Assembly: GCA_033557835.1 (NCBI GenBank)
Contig: JAWQRO010000137.1
Span: forward strand, 1 to 52,967
Direction of reading: 5' to 3'
Source of the DNA: Helochares maculicollis
Taxonomy: Eukaryota; Arthropoda; Insecta; Coleoptera; Hydrophilidae
Length of the DNA stretch: 52,967 nt
This document shows positions 22,463-32,124 of this stretch, piece by piece. The position numbers and the translations under genes are program-made. The notes under the pieces are model-generated. The model saw nothing but the letters and a program-made list of their open reading frames with translations. It was not told the DNA's origin and made no database searches. The number at the start of each line of letters is the position of its first letter. The first letter of the stretch is position 1.

Positions 22463-24018
22463 TTCCTTTAACCGTAGATGAGGAGTTTTTGCGATGCTGG
22501 ATCGTCTTGCCTGTTGGTAGTACTGTTTCCTCAATGAAAATTCGTAGCTACACACAATCCTTAGGGACCCGTAACAGAATTTAGCTTCCAGTCTTTGTAC
22601 CAAATGGACAAAGCTAGTTCCACTGATTTTTAAATCTGCAATTGCCTCATTTTATGGTTGTACAATTAAGTTGGCGCATTTTTGTTATTCATTTTAGTCT
22701 ATTTACCTGCTTAAACTTCTTTACGGTGGCCGTTCTATGCGACCATCGTATTTCGCAGTTTTTTTATGTAATGCCTCCGTTAAGGGTTACTTTTTGGCTA
22801 TTCATCTGATGATTACTTTCATTTCGCCCATAATTTCTTCTATCGCTTTTAAAACTATTATTCTAGCCTCTTTTTAACGACGATAACCTTGGATCTCCAA
22901 AATTGCTTTTATTGCAAAAGTTTCCCTGTCATAGGAGGTTTCGATCATTTACTTACCCTTCTGGGTGAATATTTTAACTTTCTTTAGCTTCTGGCTGCTG
23001 TTTTGCTTCTTCATATTTTATTGTAACATTTATATTGCTGCTTAGTGACTTTATGCAGCGATTTCATATTGTTGTGTGTTATTGAACCAAAACGGTCTTT
23101 GTTGTTAGACTAATTTGAATAAAATTATTTACTTATCCCAATATTCCAGCCGGTTAAACTGCTTTTACCAAGTATTGATGGAATCGTCAATAAATAGCCA
23201 AAGCCTCATCTGATACTTATGTAGCGTTTTCGATTCTTTGTGCATTTTGTTATATTTAGAATGATTTATTTAAAGATTATTGACTCCGAGACTGTCTTTT
23301 TACTGAACTATTGCTAGATAGTGGACATTTCATAGCAGAGCAATAGGGATGAAATTTAAATGGATGACTTTAGAGTGCTGAAACTTGCGAACGACCTTTA
23401 TGTACATTCTGAAGCAGATTGGGTCGACTATTGACCAGAGGATTGAGAATATATTACAGCTGCACATTAAACAATTCAAAATAATCCTATATTATTTAAA
23501 CCAAAAATTTGTGTCTTAGTGAATTTGTTTAGATTTTTGTTTGCCAAATGAGCAGTCTTTCTTTCGTTCATGTGTTAATAAAATACAATATTTTTAACTA
23601 AAATTAATTAAAGGAGAAAACTGGCTTTATTTCATATTCATAAAAAATAAGCTAATTTTCTGTTTGTTGCATATAGTTGAGCTTAATTTAATGCAAACTA
23701 AAATAAAGTGTTTTGACCTTCAACCGTTTGTTAATTGTCTGTATTATTAAGGACTAGTGACCTGCAATAATTATTTACTTTAGCTTAAGCTGTTGCATAG
23801 ATAATTTACGCTGATATTTAATATTATGATTCCTTGTCTTGCTTTCATTTGAAACTGCAAATTTCTTCTCCGTTTGCAGAAGTGAATGTGCGATGGTGGT
23901 GTAATGGTCAGCATAGTTGCCTTCCAAGCAGTTGATCCGGGTTCGATTCCCGGCCATCGCACTTTTTTGTGATAGTGATACATAAATGATATAAAGTTTC
24001 ATAATTAGCGTTTATAAC
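22463..24018 (+). repeat. block Y copy 2 (uninterrupted, tRNA-bearing)
   Basis: Uninterrupted partner of 14186-16905. It starts near GAGTTTTTGCGAT and ends near TTTATAACTT, as in copy 1, with different outside flanks. At the point where copy 1 carries the 1.18-kb mariner, this copy has only about 46 bp (22582-22628), so it approximates the pre-insertion state. It carries tRNA-Gly copy F at its 3' end and a decayed minus-strand ORF in its first half (KAIEEIMGEMK and preceding residues). Confidence 0.8.
23890..23961 (+). tRNA. tRNA-Gly(UCC), copy F, inside a mariner
   Basis: A 72-nt gene identical to copies A, B, C and E. The acceptor stem is fully paired, the anticodon TCC is at 23923-23925, and there is no intron. 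The terminator is the CTTTTTT run from 23962. It sits at the 3' end of block Y copy 2, between the two inverted ends of the composite mariner, so an intact host tRNA gene is enclosed within a transposon. Confidence 0.97.
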
Positions 24019-25375
24019 TTCTTACTATATCTGTCAAACTTTCAAAACAGTTCGATCGTTAGTTAACAAGTTGCAGTGGATTTAGTGACGCTATTCTTGT
24101 AAAGTTGAAGACAATAGATTCAAAGCAATTGTATGTGTTGATTAATCATTACTTCTTGATGGGAAAAATCGTCACGCAATCCAAAGATTGGCTTGATAAG
24201 CATTGTTTCACATCCGGCTTAAAGGACCAAAATGTTTTTTTTTGCTCGAAAAACCAAACTGTTCTTGTGAACTGTATCTTAGGGGTGATGGACAATGAAA
24301 AAACTTGCCTGTTTGCTTTGCTTCTCTACTGCTTGAGGTCCGGATACAGAAAAGCCACAGATTTGGTCCAGACTCCGAGACTTGACTTCCTACCACCAGG
24401 CTAAGTCGATCGAACCAAGCGCATGCGCCTCCAAAGAGGCCTTAACGCACAAATAAAATCAAATAAGTATAATTCGAACTCTGCTCAACTGCTCAATCGT
24501 CACAATTGTTAGAGAAATGGTCGTAGACACCGATGATACCGAAAGCTTTGACCGTCTAAAAAAGATGATGATCAAAAAAGTACACAAAATCGTATTGGTA
24601 AATTATTAAGTAACAGTGCACGAGATAACTGACACCTGAACAACATGATAGGAGCGTGCTAAATGCATTTTGTATGACATTTGTTCATGTAAAATGTATT
24701 TTCGAAATGGGTGCCGCGTTTACTCACAGTAAACCAAAAACAACAAAATGTCTATGATTCTGAGAGCTGTTTGAAGCTGTTTCGGCAAGATTGAAAGATG
24801 TTTTTGCGTTAGTGTGTAACAATAGACGAAATTTGGATTCACCACAACACTCCAGAGTCATATCGTCAGTTAGTTGAGTAGACAGGAGCCGGCGAACCTC
24901 GTCCAAAGCGGCCAAAAACGCAACAAGCAGTTAGTAAGAATATGTGTCCGTAATTTCGGATGCACGTGGAATTTAGTTGACCGAGTAACTTCAAAACGAC
25001 ATAAATAGCAACGCGACATGGCCCAACTGGGACGTTTGTAGAAGAACAGTTTGAAAAAACGCCACCCTATGGAGAAGAAAGAAGTGTCCTTTCACAAAGA
25101 CAATGAGCCGTGTCAAACTGCATGTACTTCACTTACAATTTTTAAAGACCCGCCCTATATACCAGGTTTAACCCCCAGCAACTTTTTTTCGGGCACAGAC
25201 CTCAAAAATGCTCTCGAGGGAAGAGATTTGGCTGGAATGAAGGGATGACTTCCGAAACAGAAACTTATTTTTAAACAAATGATAAATCGTTCTGCAAGAA
25301 CAGTTTCGAAATGCTAGAGAAGATTTGGAATGATCACTTTTGAAGGAGACTATGTGGTAAATAAAGTAGAATTAT
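24019..25375 (+). pseudogene. mariner transposase (second subfamily), disrupted
   Basis: The N-terminal frame from 24105 reads YVLINHYFLMGKIVTQSK, resembling the mariner helix-turn-helix start. Broken frames carry MIKKVHKIVL (about 24565-24595), then VTIDEIWIHHNTPES with the first catalytic Asp (codon 24825-24827), GEPRPKRPKTQQ, FHKDNEPC with the second Asp (25099-25101), DPPYIPGLTPSNFF, and the C-terminal blocks EMLEKIWNDHF and EGDYV-like residues near 25350. The third catalytic position is Asn (25190-25192) instead of Asp, and only 26 residues separate it from the second, so about eight are deleted. Several stops interrupt. Motifs such as IHHxTPES place it in a different mariner lineage from the element at 14290-15471. 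Confidence 0.85.
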
Positions 25376-25484
25376 GCGAAAAAGTTCTTGTTTAATTGGT
25401 TATTCTACGAACTTTTCAGCCCATGCTTTTTCTTATAACGAAATAATGAACCCCGAAAAATATGCCTTACATCCGACTCTCACC

Positions 25485-25550
25485 TAATCCTGTTTGATTA
25501 CCTTCTAAAGTAACTATTTTCTTGTATTTATGTTGCCGGTTTGTCTCAGC
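25485..25550 (+). repeat. direct repeat flanking the composite mariner, right copy
   Basis: Partner of 22020-22092. It ends TTGTCTCAGCTCTAGT, and the preceding 50 bp align with gaps (GATTACCTT against GATACCTTG, for example). Confidence 0.5.
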
Positions 25551-26017
25551 TCTAGTAAGAAAGAAATTGGCTTACTTTGAAGCTCTAAGACTTTGTTTTA
25601 ATTGAATCTCACTTTTACTCTCATATCTCCAAACATAGATAACGATGCTGCAATGAGATTGCATGACATCACTTTGATGTTAACCCATTGCAACGATTTG
25701 AAAAGTATTGTACTTATTATTTAGATCGAATTGTGACGGAACTGAACTTTTACAACACAAACTAAAAGCACAATTCTAAAAAGCAATAACTATGCTAAAT
25801 GCTAAATCGTATGAATTAACTGTATTTATTTTTACCGTGGACTTCAAGAGGTCTAAACTCAATATTAACCTACGAACTACAAACAGTTTTACTATCGCTA
25901 TGATCTAAGTAATAATAAATTTAGTCAAGTGCCCACTGTCTGAAAATATAAATACTTTAGGGCAACCAAACCTATCCTCGTTCTATTTAGGAACAAGGCT
26001 AAAATCGTAACTTTTCG

Positions 26018-26045
26018 TGACGTCACATTATTTACAATGACGTCG
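26018..26045. promoter_or_regulatory. paired CRE-like sites
   Basis: A perfect TGACGTCA palindrome at 26018-26025 is followed by TGACGTCG at 26038-26045, exactly 20 bp (about two helical turns) apart. This octamer is the classical site for CREB/ATF-type bZIP factors. No promoter or transcript was identified next to it, so a role is conjecture. Confidence 0.3.
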
Positions 26046-28419
26046 TTTTATTATGGCGGTTATCGACGAAAGATGGTAATGGCTTTGAAACATGAACAAC
26101 AAAAACTATAAACTCCAATAATAATCTTTTCTTCAGATTACTATCGTCGTTTTATTACAAACGAATAGCTCTGGAGGCGATAATTAAAGTTAATTTATTT
26201 CAGAATAAATTTTTGAAAAATATGAACCTCGTGCATTACATAAGTTGACACGGAAGACCCGAGAAAAACCTCAACTTCTATCAGAGGTGCGTGTAAACAG
26301 CAATTTTTATCACTGTACGCCAAGGATTGGAATCCGGAAACGACGTTTTAAATCAATAGGAACGATTTGCGAGGCGAAATGCCCTACTAAACCCGCATAG
26401 TAGTCGTAGTAGTAGGTTTGGTGTAGAGTTCCACACACGACCATTACAACCACAAACTCTTTAACTGAAGACTACATACACGCGCTCAAATGTAACAGGT
26501 GGCGATGGATCAACCCGGGATCTAAGATATCTATAGCTTGCGAGGGGTACAGAGGGGACTTACCACCTGACACCGTCGATGGCCCAAGGGGACAAGCTAT
26601 CGTACACCTGTCACGCTCCCTGTTCATCTACCTGTCTCAAAAGCCCCAATCAACACCCAAACAAAGCTCCATGTAGAAAGTCAGTTCGCGATTTTATTTA
26701 ACACCTATAAGGCTGAGGATTTACATGGATTTCTGAAGTTCGCGTGCTGCCTTTTGGTGCACTATATGCACGATTGTAAGGAATCATTTACTTGACGAAA
26801 TTTATATAACTTCTGTGATATTACTGTTACATTTCTTAGATGTCTCTTATATACATCGCATTTATATTGTTAGGCTTGCCATGGCACATGACGTTTTGAT
26901 GAGGAAAGGAATAAGGTTTCAGTGAACTAAAATGTTATCAGATGAAAGATGTCGTGTAGATAAGCACCTCCCAGATCTTCTTGCAAACTTCAACAGAAGA
27001 CGGAAATATACAAAAGACAATTTTCACCAGCTTGGATTACGCTCTAGTTAAGAAACATATTGCACAATGCTGATGAAATAAATAAATAACTTAAAAAGCA
27101 AGCTTTTATTACAAGACTATTGGACCGTATCCAGTAGATAATTTCTGACAATTGTTATTTACGCAATAACTTTCAAAATGAAGATGTAACTACAAAAGCC
27201 ATGTAATGTATAGCTTTATTGGCATTTATAGCATCAGAGCATGTAAGGAAATAACCTTTATATACCAAGTTTCAAGTAACATTTATTACAATATTATTTC
27301 TAGTAACGGAAAACTTGAAGCAGTTATTCAATTAAGCTAAAATTACACGTGCGATTTATGAGTGATGTCTGGAAGTATGTACGAACCACTAAACGTAAAA
27401 TTCATCGCATGTGATAAGCCACTAAATTGTAATATCATGTCAGGATTTACATTAACCTATCTGCGATATAATTATTTTCTTCTCGAAGTAAAAAGTAAGT
27501 GGATCAAGGAGTGCAGTTTAATAATGCTGCGTTGTAGTGGGACTTGGTTACAATAACGACCAGATGTAGGGCACGATATTTAGATTACAAATTATTCAAT
27601 CAAAGCTGATTAAAACCAATTATTGAGAAATCGCCTTCGAGAAACATCGGCTTTAAAAAAACGTTGAGCTTTCAAAATCTATCTGCGACGAAAAATCCAT
27701 CGCCAGGTCTATTGTACACAAGCTACGAAAAAAGTAATTCGCAAAGTAGCAAAAAACTAATTTTCAAACTAAGTAAATATTAGTTTTTATTAATTCCGGT
27801 TTTAAGCCCGGCATAATGCAAACTTAATTCATAATTAGAATGAAGGAGAAGTTTAGGAAAGGGGAGTAGGTATCCGCATAATAAAAAGAGTTTAGGAATT
27901 ACAATTTCAATTTAATTTTCAAACCTGTATTGTAAAAGCACGGCTGCAATTTCTCGGATATAATATTTTTAATAACTCAATTTTATGGCAGCGCACAACA
28001 GGAATAAAACTGATGGATTATCGTCGAAAGTAAATTACTTTCAGGCCGTATTAATAAAGTAAACATTTCAATAAGAATAGGGGTAAAGTCCTCTCTTGTT
28101 GAGCAATAAAAGCTTTTCAAAGTGGGTGATACAAAGGACTACTTGAAAGCTAATACTGGAGAGTATCCTCCCACGTCTGTTATTTGGGCAAAGCTTTGCT
28201 AATATAAAGGGAATTATAGATTTAGATCGCTTTCCTCTCCAGCAGCATATTTCCTACTACTGCTCTTTTCACATAGATTTTGATAAAATATGAAACGAGG
28301 AAAATATTCGAAGTTTAGGCGGACTTGGATACATTTGGATTTTCCTCGTAGAATTTAATAGCTACGTAGAATTTTCGTCTAGACTTATGAAAGTTGTAAT
28401 CAGGAAAATTACGGGAATT

Positions 28420-28668
28420 TTAAAAAGATGGAAATTCAGATTTCCGTATTTTACGTAGAATTTCGCGTCTTTCGTTGTTCGGATAAACAACATTAGAGGT
28501 GGAGACGGAGAAAGAGGTTCCTTCCAAGTGGCTCAGGATCGTGACCAACGCATGAAGAGGTCTAAGCGGAATACAATGGTTGTTCATGACCTCCCCAGAT
28601 GTGTCCGATACCGTGATTTGTAGGTCTGGATCCGATCCAATCTCACAATTAAATGTCATGTCGTACAA
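28420..28668 (-). CDS. unidentified open frame, 82 aa
   Basis: Minus-strand frame from a Met at 28668 to a stop at 28420. The composition is even and protein-like (IGSDPDLQITVSDTSGEV, then LHALVTILSHLEG, then a basic C-terminus RREILRKIRKSEF), unlike the Phe/Tyr/Ile-rich chance frames around it. An in-frame stop lies a few codons upstream, no splice sites were matched and no family was recognised. It could be a relic of a longer coding sequence, a small gene, or chance. Confidence 0.22.
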   Translation of the reverse strand: MYDMTFNCEIGSDPDLQITVSDTSGEVMNNHCIPLRPLHALVTILSHLEGTSFSVSTSNVVYPNNERREILRKIRKSEFPSF

Positions 28669-30957
28669 GGACTGCTGTTAGTGTGGCTGCTGCGCACTCT
28701 CCTGCCTATTTGTAAGTTGTTCCGTTGAAGATTAGATAAGACCTATTGCCTTTTCATTACTGGTCAGATATGTTTAATTTGCTGACAATTAAAAATAAAT
28801 TGACGTTCAATAAATTCTTTCGCTTCTGCTTCATATGGTTAATCCTGGACATAAATAGAATAAAAGTAGATTTAGTTCTAAAATGTATTAAGCAACGGCA
28901 AAGGCGTTATAATAAAGACAAGCAACTTTAATAGGGTACTTAACACGTGCAAAATGCGTGTGACTACACCACAGTAACTCTGCACGTGCACGAGTCATGG
29001 TGTGAGAAAATGTCGTAAAATAAAGCTCTTTAAATGCCAGGTGCCAAGCCACAACTTTTCATGATTTAAAAACAATTACAAAGTTACCCCTGCGATCGCA
29101 TATTATGTTATAAGTCTGCAATGCTGCTGACATATCCAATCAGTTCTCGTCTAGCTTATAGAGTTTTCCATATTTCATTAGTTAGATCTGGGTACTTTTG
29201 CGACTTGAAACCGAGTCACGTAAGAAAATCGAAAAGTAAAACAGATAAAAACTATTTATTGTCAAATATAACAATCGAATCCGGTCCCCAGTTTTCTCAA
29301 GATATTCTCTAAACGTAAACGCAAAACTAACTTTAGTTTCAACTGCAAACAAAATCTAACAAATCGCATTTACAAAGTTTCCTATACCCTTATTTTTCTC
29401 AATATCTCCGCCCGTCTGGCCGCGCCCGTCCCCACCCCCCGTCCTTTGATCCCGACGAACTCTTTTGTTGGCTCGTTTTACGATGTCATTCAGGGGAAAT
29501 GAAATTTTCTTCATAGCTGTCAGGTAAATCAAAAAATGTCCATAAGATCCGAAATAACTTTATGGCTTATATATGTTTTTCTTCCAACATTATTGCTACA
29601 AATTTTTATTTCGCCTTCTTTCCGTTATTATGCTCGTAAATCGCAATTACATTACGACCGTTCGCTCCCAGACTTTACCAGGATGCCGAAGAGTGCCGCT
29701 CCGTTTTCCACTAGGTACTTATACTCACGCATCTAAGATTACTCAACCGGAATTTACAGTGGTTAGTTTTTATTAGGTGATAAGTTTGATGCTAAATTAC
29801 TTAAAATTATATTGCATTTTTACAATGCGATTCGAATTTTTCGTACTCACTAATTTATTTGCAATTAAATTCGCTTCCATTTTAAAATACTGCAATAAGC
29901 ACTTTGTGAATGGTATTGCTGATTGCAGTCAATTATTTTTAATCGTATATTAATAACTTGTATACACACACATTTGTAATGCAATATCACGAAAGGTTTT
30001 TTTTATTGCGCCTGTTTGGAAATTAAAGTAGCGTAGTTCAAAATGAAAATTAATCCGACCTAACAAAATGATGATTTTAAAAATTAAAAGTATATCTATG
30101 CCAAAAACTTGCAGTGAGGCAGTGTTTCATTTTAAGTCCCCTTTGGAGGTTGTGTGTCCTAAGATATCAAAACAGAACATCTATACCACACCGCACAAAA
30201 AATACTTTTTAGCGTGTTTTATATGTTTGTAATTTTATGATTTAAACCCTACTTGGTTGCTTAATATGTTTATTATCTTAACAGATTCGCGTCATTTATA
30301 TGAATCGTCAGAAGGGGCGTTTATTTTTAGATTCTAGAAGATCTACACCAAAGCATTGGAAATTTGTTTCAGAAAATTCCCAACCTTAATTTTATCTCCA
30401 AGAAGAGTGAAACAGTTAGTAGCATCAGCAACGGTAATTCGACAAATGCATTTATTTGACTGGATACTTTTTATAACATAGCCATGTTACTTTACATTTT
30501 TCCACAACTGCTTACGTTTTATTAGCAACTTTAGACTAAAAAATATTTTTCGCAAAATGATGCGTCTCGGCAGTCATTTTCCAAATAAACCTCTGATATT
30601 ATTAGGTCTCCATATAGGCAGAATGAAAACCTGACTGAAGAATTGTAACTATTAAAACTTTTTAGAAGATCAAAGAAAGAAGATTGAAAATTCAATGGGC
30701 TAACTTAAGTATTCTTCTATCTGAATCGCAGATTTATGTAGTAGATGCAACCGCAATTAATATTGGTATTAGTAATAATAGTAATACTAATTCTTAAGAT
30801 ATAACCTGTATTTCTTTGAGACCCTTTATTGCTTTCTTTTGACGCGCATGAAATTCTTTAAAAAATATGTAAATCTTTGTATTCTAACAGTATAGAAAAA
30901 ACTGAAAATCTGGATGGATTACCAGAGAAATACTTTTTCCATCCAAAGGGCAGATAT

Positions 30958-30962
<5 letters not shown>

Positions 30963-31002
<40 letters not shown>
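30963..31002. repeat. (AT)n microsatellite
   Basis: An uninterrupted AT run of about 20 units. A frame encoding alternating Tyr-Ile crosses it and is an artefact of the repeat. Confidence 0.97.
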
Positions 31003-31004
<2 letters not shown>

Positions 31005-31277
31005 TGTGATCTTTTTGGCAAAAAGCATATTGATGGTCTTTTTGATAAATTCAACATTTCATAAATCAAACTAAAAGTAATTTAGCTGAGTTCATTGTCA
31101 AAATCTACATTTTGGCACAAGGATTACTAAAACCTTAGTTAACAGTCACAAACTTTTAAATAAATTCAAAATATACTCTTCACTATCGACGATCAGTTCA
31201 TTGAAATCGCAGCAAAAGTCCTTAACTATTAGTTTTGTTTACTGTTTGTAGTGTATTTGAGTTCTGACAACATTTCT

Positions 31278-31350
31278 GTGACGGTACCACTTTTAAAGCT
31301 CAACATTTCATTACCTGAAAGCGAACCTTACATCAATCTGGTACCGTCAC
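31278..31350. repeat. 12-bp perfect inverted repeat with 49-bp spacer
   Basis: GTGACGGTACCA at 31278-31289 and its exact complement TGGTACCGTCAC at 31339-31350. The arms are GC-richer than the surroundings. It could be a stem-loop, a pair of inward-facing binding sites, or the ends of a tiny inverted-repeat element. Confidence 0.6.
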
Positions 31351-31859
31351 TGTTATTTGAAAATTGGTTGATACTTGCGATGTATGAGTTATAGCTAAAG
31401 CAAAAATTCTTTTTAATAAAACATTGTTTTTCTTTTCAATCATAGACTTTAGTCAACTTGGAACATTGCCTCGCTGGAAATCCAAGACATTTGAAAAACA
31501 TAACATAATACTTGAAAACAAAACTTATTTTATATGAATATATTTTTCAACTTTGACTTAAGAGGAGCGATACATGTAATCGCCTGAAATTTGACCGTTT
31601 TCGAAAAGCTTATTTAAAAGGGAAGGAATAAATAAATAATTTTTAAATTTAGTACGTTTATTCATTATACATATATTAGAATTCATGAATTAAATTATTA
31701 CTATTATATTTATTAAAAATGGCCGTCCTAGTAATTAATCTCTTGAGACCTTCCCGGCGAAAGGTTTCAATCGGCGGGATTTTTAGCTTCTGTTACAGCA
31801 ATCTAAAATGAAAAATTTTGATTTGCGCGTGTTTATAAATTATTTATCTTCTAGTTGAA

Positions 31860-32120
31860 AAAATACAAAAATCGTAAATAAGCCCGCCACGGAAAAAAAA
31901 TTGATGTTTCATCCCTGTTTTCGATGGTTGTTATGTTAAAAATGGTACTTTTTGAATTTTTTTGGCATATTTGAGGTTCAACTCGAAGGCGTGTGCCAAA
32001 TTTCATAGTAATCAGCTCATACATTTTTGAATTATTTTGCCCGCCAATTGAAAAAAAAGTATTTTCTAGAAAAACACTTCAAGTTTTGACACGCAGAAAC
32101 TCTATGATTACAACAACTTA
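31860..32120 (-). mobile_element. probable 3' non-coding part of the Mutator-like element
   Basis: Directly beyond the transposase stop lie GCCCGCCACGG (31882-31892) and GCCCGCCAATTG (32039-32050), with long A/T runs and a GTGTGCCAAATTTCATAGTA block between them. Position and texture suggest it belongs to the element. The boundary was not defined. Confidence 0.3.
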
Positions 32121-32124
32121 AGAA

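Larger units (their letters stand above)
22098..25421 (+). mobile_element. composite mariner containing a second block Y with a tRNA gene
   Basis: The ends are a perfect 16-bp inverted match: GGCTGAAAAGTTCGTA at 22098-22113 and TACGAACTTTTCAGCC at 25406-25421. Inside, in order: a transposase N-terminal segment (about 22157-22461), block Y with an intact tRNA-Gly (22463-24018), the N-terminal segment again (about 24019-24323), the rest of a decayed mariner transposase (to about 25375), and the right end. At 3.3 kb it is far longer than a plain mariner (about 1.3 kb). The extra length is block Y plus one N-terminal segment, as expected if a Y-plus-segment unit was added by recombination or tandem duplication. 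Exact outer bases and target duplication are not resolved. Confidence 0.75.
25560..32120. other. long stretch without a recognised gene
   Basis: Mostly AT-rich. Minor structure is listed separately: a pair of CRE-like palindromes, a GC-richer patch at 26260-26640 with a donor-like minus-strand site, an open frame at 28420-28668, an (AT)n run and a 12-bp inverted repeat. Nothing else was recognised on either strand. Confidence 0.45.

Noticed and set aside
22262..22603. 113-codon minus-strand frame
   Set aside because: Antisense to the duplicated mariner N-terminal segment and block Y; a shadow with no independent support.
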